Positions 45,600 to 56,326 of a stretch of 64,000 bases of DNA are shown piece by piece; positions within the stretch are counted from its first letter, which is position 1; every line of letters begins with the position of its first letter. The DNA is from Massospora cicadina (lineage: Eukaryota; Entomophthoromycota; Entomophthoromycetes; Entomophthorales; Entomophthoraceae), in assembly GCA_022478985.1 (NCBI GenBank), contig JAKSZP010009470.1, forward strand, positions 1-64,000. The letters run 5' to 3'. Below the pieces are notes generated by a model. That model had not been told where the DNA came from and made no database searches. It was given only the letters and a program-made list of their open reading frames with translations. A program made the translations under genes and the position numbers.

Positions 45600-46270
45600 T
45601 TAACATGTTGCTGACATCACCAACCAACTCCTAAGACAACTGGGAACACCAAGTTTGGCATTGCTGAGAACCAATCACAGAAGCTGAACTGGTGTATTGA
45701 GAATGTAACTGGTCAGCAAACCAGGTATGAGGCTTGGGAGGCTGATGATGCAACCATCACCGAAGGGCCTGCATCCAGGTCAAGTTCCAATTGTTGATCC
45801 AGTTCAACACTCATAAAATTGCCCGTGGCTCAGGTATCCACCAGGGCCTCAAAGGAGATGTGATGGGACCCAACGCTAATCTTCATGGGTAATAAGAAGT
45901 AAGCGAAGTTCTCTTTATTGGTAGTTGTGGATGAATCCAGTGATGCCAAAGAGATGGTAGTGGGGTCAGGGGAAACCGCTAGGTTCATAGGGGAAATAAG
46001 CTTGTTGCAAGTCAGAATGTCAGATCCTACTGGCATGGGCACAATAGCCGTGGCAACTGTGGGGTGTGGATTTGACATTTTGAGTGGAACTAGGCTATTA
46101 TGGACAGGGAAAATTTTCTTCACAACCTGGTTCAGCTGCAAAGAAGGGGCCATTTGTATGCCAATATCAATGAGAAAGGTGGAAATGGTTAGGAATAATG
46201 GTTGGTCAATTGTGTCAGGCAAACAGCAAGTTAGAATTAGACCAGCCTGCCAGCCTAGGTGCCGGAGCAC
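45600..46270 (-). CDS. D LTR-initiated gag-protease frame (gag much reduced)
   Basis: An open frame starts inside the 5' LTR at 46270 (MLRHLGWQAGLILTCCLPD), crosses the LTR end at 46213 in frame (TIDQPLFLTISTFLIDIGIQ) and continues to the protease (KISVGSHHISFEALVDT at 45830). A TGA then replaces the Gly of D-T-G, and the protease continues (NFMSVELDQQLELDLD, FSFCDWFSAMPNLVFPVVLG). Only about 120 residues separate LTR and protease, so most of gag has been lost compared with A and E1. Confidence 0.65.
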
Positions 46271-47369
46271 CTGAATGGCAAATCAGAATGCCAAAGGCAC
46301 TGCTGCTGGTATGACGGATATGAAACTGGAGAGGAGTTTTGCCAAAAAAACTGCCAGTGAAACAGAATCTCGTACAGGCACATAATAAAATACCAGATGA
46401 ATATGGCCATTAACCCCAAGAGGAGTATGAGGGCTGGCAGAAAAGGCGGTTTATTTTTTAACATAAAAATTAATTTTTTGGAAATGTTTTTAATGGGAAA
46501 TTTTAAGAAAGAAGAATCAACCAACAATTTTCTCAGTGCAATGCAACTGATTAAATAGTGGTCAATTGGAAGTAAACAAACTGGGATTGGGTACCTCAAG
46601 TTTGGCCTAACTGGCAAATTATTTGGGAATGGGGGCAGATAAGTTCACTGGGAACTGACATCAAAGAATTTGGAGGCAGGCCGAGTTGCTGTCAGTTCGA
46701 CTTTGAACACCTGAACTGAGGCTTGACTGCATTTCTGACAGTTGGCGCAATAACATTTGGCCTGACGAGCAGCAGGAATCCCCCAAGGCCACCCCACGTA
46801 GGGGCAGTCCCAATTGGTTGGAAATGGGTTTGGGATGCCCAACCCATCTGTTCCCAGTCGCTGGGCCATTTGTTCAGTCAAAAGTGTTGCATTGGCCACA
46901 ACATCCAATTTGACAGAAGGGAGCTTTGAACCCTCGTCAATGGTGTCTGATGCTACTACCTTCACATCAGGGATCATCCTCGACGATTTTGAGAGGGGTT
47001 AATTTTGACAATTGTGGTGTTGGCTGAATTGAAACTGCCAGCAATTCCAGTCAATGAATCAATCTTCATTCCTTTTTGACTATGTGGATTCTGATCATCA
47101 GGCTTGTTTCCACTCATTTTTGGACTGATCAACTTCATTTTGGTGATTTTGGTGCAAATTTCCCTAATCAGGTGTACAAGTTTGGGAAAGGTGAATGTGG
47201 GCACTGGGGGAGGGCTCTTAAGAGGGAGGGCTGTTACCCAGCTCTTGTCTACCATGTGGGCGAGGTCGCCCTGGGTAACGAGGAATACAGTTACCCTCTT
47301 TGGTACCTTCTTACTCAGAAACAGAAAAAGAGCCCAATCAATGCACAGGGGACATTCCCAGTACTTACA
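46213..47369 (-). repeat. D 5' LTR
   Basis: 1,157 bp, starting TGTAAGTACTGGG at 47369. It encodes QGDLAHMVDKSWVTALPLKS near 47235-47280, LVHLIREICTKITKMKLI, then after a frameshift near 46975 VVASDTIDEGSKLPS, TEQMAQRLG, CPYVGWPWGIP and CYCANCQKCS to 46645. Farther on are hydrophobic frames (LPALILLLGLMAIFIWYFIM near 46420) and AVPLAFWFAIQVLRHLGWQ at its end. Confidence 0.94.
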
Positions 47370-48011
47370 AGGGCTTCCCAGAACTGAGTGGTGAATTGTG
47401 GGCCCCAATCGCTGATAATCTCCTTGGGGAGACCATGTAAGCAAAAGATTGGTCTACAAAGAGGCGGGATGTCTCAACTGAAGTAACGATGGTGTTGCAG
47501 GGGATGAAGTGGGCCATCTTTGTGAAACGGTCCATCACAACCATTACTGTATCATAACTCTGGGACAAGGGGAGTTCCACAATAAAATCGACAGACACTG
47601 ATGTCCAAGGGACCTCAGCAGCTTGGAGGGGAACAAGCAATCCAGCACTCTTCAGGCAGCTCAGCTTTGACTGGTTACTAGTCAAGCAGGACTTTGTGAA
47701 TTTTGCCACATCTGTGGCAATACTCTTCCAACTGTAGGAGTGGCGGACCAGCTCAAGCGTCTTGTCTTGCCAGGGTGGCCAGCAGTTGGAGGGTTGTGAG
47801 CTTCATGGATCACTTCCTCATGCAGGGGTCCAGGCGGTACCCAACACTTGCCTTGATGGAGAATGATCCCATACTGCAACTGGTAGCCTTTGTCCAGGGG
47901 TTCGCCATTTCTATGGTAGGCCTGCTTAATCTTATCATAGTCAGCTGACAGAGGTTGGGACAATTTAACGCTGGCAGGGGTATCAGCATCCCCTTCCAAA
48001 AGTTCCATCAT
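47370..48011 (-). pseudogene. B integrase N-terminal half
   Basis: From right to left: PPGPLHEEVIHEAHNPPTAGH (HHCC histidines, 47850-47750), the Cys pair CGKIHKVL-CLTS region near 47690, AAEVPWTSVSVDFIVELP with the first catalytic Asp (about 47590), MDRFTKMAHFIPCNTI, and after a frameshift near 47430 ISDWGPQFTTQFW with the second Asp (about 47400). The core is then cut by element D at 47374. Confidence 0.82.
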
Positions 48012-48560
48012 AAGCAGAGGGGGGGTTGGACAGTGGGCTCTCCTTCACCTGTTCTGGCTTAATCAACACCTGGGTATTGTGGGCGTCAACTAGCGCTGGG
48101 CCAGGTGTTAGGGCAGGGTTCCGGGATAGAGCATCAGGTAACATGTTCTGGGTGCCTTTAATGAAGTCATATTGGAAGTTAAACACTGACAGGATTTCTA
48201 ACCACTAGGACTGATGAGGCGATAGCTTCTGGGGGGCGCAGTAGTAAATCAACGCCTTGTGGTCAGTAAGGACAGTAAATGGCCACTTAGACCCATGCAA
48301 ATGGTGGCGCCAGTGTTGTACTGCCCCAACAACTGAAAGGAGTTGCTTATCATATATTGCGTGGTTGAGCTGCACCAGGGTTATTTTCTTAGAAAAGTAA
48401 GCAACAGGCCGTTCCACTCCATCCTCCCCCTCTTGCAGCAGAGCAGCTCCCACCACAAAGTGGAAGCATCAGTGGCAACACTAAAGGGGCGGCTGGGGTT
48501 ACATGTACCAACACTGGGCTGAACAATACTATAGACTTGACGGTTTGGAACGTGGCGTTG
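47983..48560 (-). pseudogene. B RNase H
   Basis: The frame 48456-48205 holds VGAALLQEGEDGVERPVAYFS, YDKQLLSVVGAVQHWRHHL and LTDHKALIYYCAPQKLSPHQ. After a stop, 48186-47983 continues NFQYDFIKGTQNMLPDALSRN. The start (SVATDAS near 48480) is in another frame. Confidence 0.84.
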
Positions 48561-48571
48561 CATTCATTAGT

Positions 48572-49480
48572 TTAACTGAAAATTTTCTTCCCTGAAGCGG
48601 TGTAGAAAGGGGCGGATACTTCTGAGAGCTGGGGGGTGAACTTCTTGAGAAAGTTACATGTCCCAAGGAAGCTGCGTAACTCTGTGAGAGATGAAGGATT
48701 AACCCAATCATGGATGGCTGCTTCCTTATTTGGGGCAATCATTTGGCCATGGGAGAAGATAATCTTTCCTAAGAACTCAACCTTGGGTTGGAAGAACTGG
48801 CACTTGCTAGCCTTAAATGTAAGGTTTGCCTGTGAAAGTCTCTCCATGACAGACACAAGGTAGCAGGTGTGAGATTCTGCATACGGGGAGAAAACCAGTT
48901 ATCATCCATATATGCAATTGTGAAAGTTCCCATAAGGTCTCCCAAGACAGCATCAAAAGCCTCTGAAAGAAGGTGGGTGCGTTCTTTAAACCAAACGGCA
49001 TAAAACTGAACTGGTAGATACCTTTCCGAGTATGAAAAGTGGGCAAATTACTCCTGGCCATCTTTAATTTGGATCTGGTTGAAAGCCTTGAGGCAATCAA
49101 GCTTTCTGAACACCCTAGCCTTCTCCACGTAGTGGGCAATCTGTTGCTCCAGAGGGAGCTGATGGGGGTCAGGTACTGTCACATTGTTTAGATTGCCTTA
49201 ATAAATGCAAGGACAAAGTGAGCCATCAAACTTCTCTACAAACAAGAGGGGGAGCAAACCGGTGAGGATATCTTAAAGATCTGGCTCTTAGAGAGCATGT
49301 TGTCTACCTAAGCGTCTAAGGCAGCCTCGTCCCTCAGGGACAAGGGATAAATTGGAGAGGATATCTTGACGAGGTCCACAGTCAACTTAAACTCAAATTC
49401 AAACTTGGTGTGCTCAGGTAGTGGGCGGGCCTTTGTGGGATCAAAAAATTCAGCATATCCGCAGATTCATTCAGGCAGAG
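48572..49480 (-). pseudogene. B reverse transcriptase
   Basis: Right to left: a frame near 49139-49000 with KGIYQFSFMPFGLKNAPTFFQ, YMDD at 48901-48912 followed by Asn-Trp, then 48856-48572 with LSQANLTFKASKCQFFQPKVE, FLGKIIFSHGQMIAPNK and SLTELRSFLGTCNFLKKF. The N-terminal third (49150-49480) is degraded. Confidence 0.84.
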
Positions 49481-49508
49481 TAAGTGTTGGGGTCAGGGCG
49501 TCAGTAGG

Positions 49509-50063
49509 TTAAAAAGAAGCTAGGCCCACCTTAGGAGAGGGGCCCCACCTTCTGGGGAGCACCGTGGCGCTTTCATCTAAGCAAGGGATGGTAATCGTGA
49601 CTCTACCAGGGAATTTTGTGTGCATGGTAGAGTCCAGGAGGTTAGTGGCGATGTCAAATCGGCGCCACCAGCCAACCCCCAAAATAACGGGGTATAGGAG
49701 GTTCTTTATTGAGGAGAAGCTCGCAACAAAGTAACCACTACCTGCAATGAAAGGAACAGGTGTTAACGCGCAATAAATTGGAATGGTTTGAGATTCACCA
49801 CCATCTACAAACTGACCAACTCCCAGGGGCAGCTCCAGGGCCTCTGCCAACTCTTGGTGGATGAAGTTTTCAGTTGTGCCAGTGTCCACCAAAGCGAGAG
49901 CTTGAAAGCTCTTCCCTGCAGAAGAAAAAGGTGCCATGAACAAGAAGTAAGCAGAGGAGTGTTTAATTCCCTCAGAGCCAAGGGAGGACAGGATGGCTCT
50001 AATCCCAGAGGGCAGAGTATAGTTGAGAGTATAGCCTGAGAAATTCACATAGTATGACTTCAC
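49509..50063 (-). pseudogene. B protease region
   Basis: A 184-codon frame with ALVDTGTTENFIHQELAEALE (D-T-G intact, near 49890), then IKNLLYPVILGVGWWRRFDI and NLLDSTMHTKFPGRVTI. The block LxYPVILGVGWW is shared by the proteases of A, B, D and G, showing common descent. The frame starts within the gag-protease linker. Confidence 0.8.
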
Positions 50064-50358
50064 ATTTCCAGTAAGTTGTCCACGGGACTTAAATGGTGTG
50101 GGAGAGCTTAATGCTCTATGTTTGGCAGGAGAAAGATATTTATCAAATAGACTACACCAGTCAGGACAGCCAAGCTTTTGGTGGGGTCAGCCATGGATAG
50201 CTCTTTAATCATCCTCTTATGAATCTCTACTAGTTTCTGGATGAAATCTGCCATGAGAGGTGAATCTGGAGTGATGGGAAAGAGTTGTTTGATTGGGCCA
50301 ACTGGGATGACAGGTTGGACAGAAGTCATAGGTTCCAAAATGGCAACGGTGGGTCTGT
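50064..50358 (-). pseudogene. B gag fragment next to the G insertion
   Basis: Minus-strand frame 50392-50108 includes IPVGPIKQLFPITPDSPLMAD and FIQKLVEIHKRMIKELS, an amphipathic helical stretch. It is interrupted on its 5' side by element G at 50358. The rest of the B leader and gag lies at 56327-57398. Confidence 0.6.
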
Positions 50359-51215
50359 TGTCATGGTTAAATGGCATGATAGTAGGCACCAACCCAAAGG
50401 ATAAGGCTGGGCGGCAGGAAGCCCAGAAGGTGAAGCTTCAGGCCCTCCCTGACCTCAAGCACACATTAGACCAACGATGGGTACAAGCCAAATATGCCCA
50501 GGTTGGTACTAATGAGGTTCAGAACGCCTAGCCCCTTGTGTCAACTCAGGCGTTAAAATGGATGATTTAGTCAATTAATGATGATGGTTCAATTCAGTTG
50601 ATTGAGGAACGGGGGTTCAAAACCTATTCCACTCATGAAATTACACATCCAGGTAGGGTACAACATCAATCAATTACTCGAATGAAGTCAGTCTCAGTGT
50701 ATTTTACTAATTTGGATGGAAGTGTTTGCCTATTGGTGAACCAGTACTTGGGACCAATTTGGAAGACCCTGAATTTCCCCAACATTGTTTAAAAATTGAT
50801 TTTTGTGACCAACATTCCTTGTTGGTTAACTTTTCCACAATAAATTTTCCCGTTTTTCCTGTTTTTTTTATTAAAATGTTATTTTAGACAATCCTGTGCG
50901 TGGACCTCTTTGAGGAGGTCTCATGCTACATTAACCATTTTATTTTAATATGATGAGGTTATCCCCTAGTGCACCATTGGTTTACCCAGGTTCCTCCAAC
51001 CTGGGACGCTTACCCCTTCTCGCTATGTGCACCGCATCATTTTTGGCTGGTTATTCACCCTAAATATTGCCCTCCTCTACTTAAGTTATTATTTCTCCAG
51101 CCCCCTCTGCGGGGCTCTAGTAACTTTTATTCAGGCCACTAGTTTCCTGGCGTTGGCCCTGTGCATCATGCACTACCACGCTGAAAACAGGAGAGTTATA
51201 GACACTCTCTTTACA
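50359..51215 (+). repeat. G 5' LTR
   Basis: It encodes, from its first bases, SWLNGMIVGTNPKDKAG and LPDLKHTLDQRWVQAKYAQVG (50452-50512), then RVQHQSITRMKSVSVYFTNLD and CLLVNQYLGP near 50650-50760. The same frames are present in the 3' LTR. Confidence 0.93.
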
Positions 51216-51437
51216 TTAGTTGACAAATCACTTAATTTCATGTTCACAAACTTTTTTGTGTGGGACTTTTCCATAGTGCAAATGGTGGGTGCCAGCTGTG
51301 GGCTTTGGCTGTGGTCAGCTGCACCGCTGTTTCCTCATTTTTCTGAAGTTTGGGGCATCTCAGCGTTATTTTGGCTGCCTCCAACTGGAAAATACCCACC
51401 CTTCATGTTCATACCTGATGGATATGGACGCTTCTAG
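51027..51437 (+). CDS. hydrophobic frame crossing the G 5' LTR boundary
   Basis: A 136-codon frame begins in the LTR (51027) and passes its end at 51215. Residues about 6-30 (IFGWLFTLNIALLYLSYYF) and 32-55 (CGALVTFIQATSFLALALCI) look like membrane segments, followed by MHYHAENRRVIDTLFTL. A minus-strand frame just inside the B 5' LTR (57321-57028) has a similar order: FVYLLALVVSIFKW, MTLIQCAAPATIHLTLHY, then FKNEIFNTLSSL. This may be the N-terminus of a Gag-like precursor. Function unknown. Confidence 0.45.
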   Translation: MHRIIFGWLFTLNIALLYLSYYFSSPLCGALVTFIQATSFLALALCIMHYHAENRRVIDTLFTLVDKSLNFMFTNFFVWDFSIVQMVGASCGLWLWSAAPLFPHFSEVWGISALFWLPPTGKYPPFMFIPDGYGRF

Positions 51438-51496
51438 GTCTGAAAGTCATGATTCCCCCGACTTTCCACCAAAATTTCCAAAAACAACTTAAATAA

Positions 51497-52576
51497 ATGG
51501 GGTTTACTTTAGCAGCACATTCTGAAAATGCCAGCAGAATCAGCTCAGATGGCCTAGGGGTGTTGGCCTTGGATAACGTTGGGAATTCCATTGCTGTTAG
51601 GGGAATAGGGTCGTTCACATCTAAAAATGCATTTTATAATAAAAACCTTATATATACTTCTGAACCATTTATTAGCTCTTGTGGCTTGGATGAAGACCCT
51701 ATTCTAGTATATCAGATTACCCCTGAGAACCCTCATTTGACCATTACCATGATCCGTAGCACTCAGGAAGTAGAGAAAGAACTCTGTTTCAAATATGATA
51801 AAGTATATGCACCTGCAGAAGGTGGGGTGGGATATGTGGCCTCAGTAGTAAGAGTGGCCAACTATCCCTCACCCTTCTATGATTCCAAAACATACCCTGA
51901 AGGCTTGCTTGAGCCAGAGGAGGAATTTTCAGGTGAGTTGGTGGCGTTTCCTGCTTTGAATAAATCCCATTTTAAATACTTTTTGTTGACCGCTACCCTT
52001 GTGTCCCCTTTAGGGAAAATGAGCACAACTATTTTAGTGGATACCAGTGCCTCAGAAAATTTTATGGACCAAGACCTCGCTGACAACCTTGAGTTGAGTT
52101 ACTCACCAGGTGGTATGGTTAAAGGCGGGGCTTCTCAAGGTATTCCCACGCTGAAAACCATGGGGCTAGTGGACTACCAGGTGGGCACCTATCTCCTGTC
52201 TGACCACTTTTAAGCTATCAAAAATCTTTTGTACCCATTTATTTTGGGTATAGAGTGGTGGAGAAAGTTTGACGTCAGGACTAATTTGAAAGAAAACACA
52301 CTATCCTTGTCATTGATTAACGGTCATAAGTTTATTGTTTCTTTGGCGGATTCCCACTTTCAGGGAAAATTGCCCCATTGGCCCAATATTCACACTCTTA
52401 ATCTTGCCCCTTTGCTGAAGCCCTCTGTGGAGGTACTTTTACCATATTGTTTGGAGGGTCTGGAATTTATTTTTATGCAGCTTCAGCTAATGAACTACCT
52501 GATCATTCCAAGTTCAATTGTGAGTTTAAGCTCACTGTGGATCTGGTGCGTATATCTTCCTCTATTCACCCATTGA
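51497..52576 (+). pseudogene. G gag-protease region
   Basis: Frame 51497-52213 ends with KSHFKYFLLTATLV and ILVDTSASENFMDQDLADNLE, where the protease D-T-G is D-T-S. After a TAA at about 52211, IKNLLYPFILGIEWWRKFDV continues (52229-52576). The N-terminal 130 residues have no recognised match. A Gly-to-Ser change in the active-site loop probably inactivates it. Confidence 0.7.
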
Positions 52577-52579
52577 CTG

Positions 52580-53793
52580 TCTGGGAGAAAGAGGCTTTAG
52601 ATGTGTAGGTGAAGGAGCAATTGGCCAAAGGTGCGATTTTTCAGCGTACCTCTCTTGTTTGCTCCCCGCCTCTATTTGTGGAGATTTACAATAGAACTTT
52701 AAGCCCTTGTATAGATTATGGGAATTAAAACAATGTAGCTGTACCTGACCTCCATCCTATCCCTTTAGATTCTTAGATTACGCGTTATGTAGAGAAGGCT
52801 AAAGTCTTTTCGTAAACTGGATTGCCTCAATGCATTTAATCAGATCCATATTAAGAAGGGCCAGGAGTGGTTAACTTCATTATGCACCAGAAAAGAGATT
52901 TTCCAGTTTCAGGTCATGCCCTTTGGGCTTAAGAATACCCCTGCCATCTTTCAACGCCACATTGATGCAGCGTTGGGGGACTTGTTGGGGTATGCGCGGT
53001 TGCCTACAAGGACGGTATTCTGGTGTTTTCCCCTGACCATGAGTCCCACGCAGTACACCTTTGGCAAGTAGTGTAGAGGTTATGGGCAGCCCGTCATATG
53101 CTAAAGATCAGTAAATGTGAGTTTTTAAGTCCCAGGTCACTTTTTGGGCAACGTCGTGTTTGACCAAGGACATATGATAACTCCAGACAAGGAGAAGGCG
53201 ATTTTGTGAGTGGCCCACCCCCACTTCAGTAAAGGAATTGAGGAGTTTTCTGGGGACGTGTACATTCCTCAAGAAGTTCACGCCAAACCTTTATGAGGTG
53301 GCAGCGCCCTTATATAGGGCTAGTGGTGCAAAAGTGCTTCAGTGATCTCCCGTTTTGGAGGATTCTTTCCAAGCTGTGAAGTGCACCCTATTGTCCACGT
53401 CCATCCTTCGCCATGTCGACCCTTCCAAAGAGTTTATTGTGTCTACTGATGCCTCCAACTTTGCCATAGCGGCTGCCTTGTTACAAGTAGGCAAAGATGG
53501 GATAGAGCAATCCAGTGGGATATTTTTCTAGGAAAATGTCTCTGCCTGAATTATATTACGCCATTTACGACAAAGAGTTACTAGCAGTGGTGGAGGCGCT
53601 AACTTATTGGTGTCACCACTTGCATGTCTCTACCCAAACTTTCCATGTATGTACAGATCACCGTGCCCTACTGTACTACCACGCTCCTCATGTCCTAACC
53701 CCACGGCAGACCCATTGGCATGAGACCCTTGCCCAATTTGCTTTTTTGTATGAGTTCACCAGTGGAAGGATAATGGTTTGGAGGATGCCTTGA
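52580..53793 (+). pseudogene. G reverse transcriptase and RNase H remnant
   Basis: RT motifs in broken frames: LNAFNQIHIKKGQEWLTSL near 52830, QFQVMPFGLKNTPAIFQ near 52905, and the catalytic box reads YKDG (53005-53016) instead of YxDD, so the enzyme is dead. KELRSFLGTCTFLKKF lies near 53230. RNase H: STDASNFAIAAALLQ (53440), YDKELLAVVEALTYWCHHL and TDHRALLYYHAPHVLTPRQ (53560-53700). Confidence 0.83.
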
Positions 53794-53820
53794 GCCGCAA
53801 CCCTGCTTTGGCTCCCAATT

Positions 53821-54825
53821 TTGAAGGAGGTGGAAGTTCATAACACCCAGTTGATGCTTCCACCGGGTAAGATTTTGTCTCAACTTCCCAATTCCATGAC
53901 CAACACGCCAGCACTTGCACCTCTGGAAAATGAAGAGGAATTCAGTATCTTCAGAAAGATAGTTCTTTCTCAGCCATTATCAGTTGAATATACTATGGTT
54001 CTTTTTAAGAGCGCTCTGAATCAAGAAGATTTATCCAGGGGTTATCACGTAAAGGATGAGATGGTGTGGTTTTTGGGCGCCTATGGGTTCCTGCTGGACC
54101 ACTGTGCCTGGAAATCATTCGGGATCATCATGATGGACTCACCGTTAGTCATCCTGGGAAATCAAAGACTTTGGAGATAATACGACGCACCTACAATTGA
54201 AAGGGCTTGCCTGCTCAGGTAGGACGGTATTGCAAAGAGTGCTTGATCTGCAATCAGTTGAAACCAAATCTTCAACCTTTAGTGAGGTTGTTGGTACCAG
54301 TCCAGAAGGCTGAAGGGCCCTGGACTTCCCTATTGGTGGATTTCATTGTGGAATTACCTGTCTCTGATAGTTATGATGCCATCATGGTGGTGGTGGACCG
54401 CTTTACGAAGTTTTCCCACTTTATTCCTTGCAGAACAACAATAACCGCAGCTGTGATGGCTAGGTTCTTCTTCACTCATGTGTTTGCTCTCCATGGGGTT
54501 CCCTAAGAAATGATCAGTGACCGGGGACCCCAGTTTACTCTCTGTATTTTGGGAAGAGTTGTGTAAGACTCTTCAGATTCGCCACTGCCGTTCAACTGCC
54601 TATCACCCCCAATCAGAAGGGCAGACAGAACGAGTGAACCAGTGCTTGGAACAGTTCCTGCGGTGTTACACCGCCGCAGACCAATCAGATTGGGTTTCTC
54701 ATCTTCCTATGGCCCAATTGGCTAAAACAACACTTTGCATTCACCTATCAGTTATTCCCCTTGTTTCACCAACCATGGTTTTAACCCTGCCTTTAACATG
54801 GAGCCCAGTTGTGGATCTAAAGTAG
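53821..54825 (+). pseudogene. G integrase
   Basis: The linker frame 53821-54180 leads to HHCC (about 54120-54250, with CKECLICNQLKPN). The core holds LVDFIVELPVSDSYDAIMVVV (first Asp, about 54340), MISDRGPQF after a TAA at about 54505 that replaces a Gln codon (second Asp), and SEGQTERVNQCLEQFLRCY (Glu, 54627). The triad is conserved but the frame is broken at least twice. Confidence 0.85.
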
Positions 54826-55474
54826 AAGCGGTGGTGGACTTTGCCAAGATTATCAAGAAGGTCCACGAGGGGGTTTCCACAAGTTTGGAGGCGGCAATGC
54901 AAGTGTATAAGGACAACGCTGATGGTAAGCGCAAAGTGGGTCCTGCGTACAAGGAAGGTGATCTTGTGATGCTTGATGCTCGTAACATCCCTATCAAGCA
55001 GTCATGCAAAAAGCTGGGACCAAAGAGAATTGGCCCTTACCGTGTTGTTAGAAAGGTGGACCATGCCTCATACCAATTGGATCTTTCCTCTTTGTTTCAT
55101 ATCTTTTCTGTCTTTCATGAGAGCAAATTGACGTTGTTTGAGGGTCCCCACCAGAGACTCCTGAGGCTTATCTTGTGGATGGGGCACCGGAATGGGAAGT
55201 GGATAAAATAGTTGCCTCCCGCCGTGTTAAAAGAAGACTTTAGTACCTGGTATCTTGGAAGGGTTTTGATGCTGCAGAGAACAGTTGGGTTCCAGCGCGT
55301 GACTGTGTGCATGCCCAAGATCTGATTGAAGCCTTCCACAAGCGTTTCCCTTAGGCAGCTGGATCTCAACCCAAACTGACCGTTGCCACTATGAAGTTGG
55401 CCCCAGCCCACAAGAACTTTTCCCTTGAGCAAGCCCCTGGAGGGGGGGTGAGCTCTGTCAGGAGGAGAAGGTAA
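54735..55474 (+). pseudogene. G integrase C-terminus, chromodomain and pol tail
   Basis: Frame 54735-55211 holds DLVMLDARNIPIKQSCKKLG, RIGPYRVVRKVDHASYQLDL and ESKLTLFEGP. The chromodomain follows in a shifted frame (KIVASRRVKRRL, stop, YLVSWKGFDAAENSWVPARD). The tail is APGGG. A single-base change in the run of seven G at about 55441 would put GELCQEEKV in frame with MSWLNDMIVG at the LTR start. Confidence 0.8.
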
Positions 55475-56326
55475 TGTCATGGTTAAATGACATGATAGTA
55501 GGCACCAATCCCAAGGATAAGGCTGGGTGGCAGGAGGCCCAGAAAGTGAAGCTTCAGGAACTCCCTGACCTCAAGCACACATTGAACCAACATTGGGTAC
55601 AAGCCAAATATGCCCAGGTTGGCACTAGTGAGGTTCAGAACGCCCAGCCCCTTGTGTTGACTCAGGCGTTAAAACGGATGAGTTATTCAATTAATGATGA
55701 TGGTTCATTTTAGTTGATTGAGGTTTGGGGTTCAAAACCCATTCCACTCATGAAATTACACATTTGGGTAGGGTACAACTTCAATCAATTACTCAAGTGA
55801 AGTCAGTATCGGTGTATTCTACTAATTTAGATGGAAGTGTTTGCCTATTGGTGAACCGGTGCTTGGGACCACTTCAGCAGACCCTGAATTTCCCTGACAA
55901 TATTTAAAATTTATTTTTGTGACCAACCTTCCTTGTTGGTTAACTTTTCACCAATAAACTTCCCTGTTTTCCCGTTTTTTATTAAAATTTTATTTTAGAC
56001 AATCCTGTGCGTGGACCTCTTTGAGGAGGTCTCACGCTACATTAACCATTCCATTTTGAATATGATGAGGTTATCCACTAGTGCACCATTGGTTTGACCA
56101 GGTTCCCTCTAACATGGGACGCTTACCCTTCTCCCTATGTATACCGCGTCATTTTTGGCTGGTTATTCACCTTAAATATCGCCCTCCTCTACTTAAGTTA
56201 TTATTGCTCCAGTCCCCTATGCGGGGCTCTAGTAATTTTTATTTGGTCACTAGTTTCCTGGAGTTGGCCCTGTGCACCGTGCACTACCACGCTGGGAACA
56301 GGAGAGTTATAGACACTCTCCTTACA
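55475..56326 (+). repeat. G 3' LTR
   Basis: 852 bp, matching the 5' LTR. It encodes LPDLKHTLNQHWVQAKYAQVG (55566-55628) and the THEITHLGRVQ and VSVYSTNLDGSVCLLVN block (55750-55860). Confidence 0.93.

Larger units (their letters stand above)
41300..47369 (-). mobile_element. Ty3/gypsy chromovirus D (6,070 bp) inside B integrase, TSD agggc
   Basis: LTRs 41300-42455 (1,156 bp) and 46213-47369 (1,157 bp). Exact TSD agggc at 41295-41299 and 47370-47374. The minus-strand order is LTR, short gag-protease, RT, RNase H, integrase, chromodomain tail, LTR. Relative to A most of gag is missing, so D could not have moved alone in this form. Its pol is the best preserved in the window. Confidence 0.95.
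50359..56326 (+). mobile_element. Ty3/gypsy chromovirus G (5,968 bp) inside B gag, TSD tctgt
   Basis: LTRs 50359-51215 (857 bp) and 55475-56326 (852 bp), TGTCATGG...CTTTACA/CCTTACA. Exact TSD tctgt at 50354-50358 and 56327-56331. The plus-strand order is protease, RT, RNase H, integrase, chromodomain. A full gag is not recognisable, and the RT active site is mutated. Confidence 0.95.
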
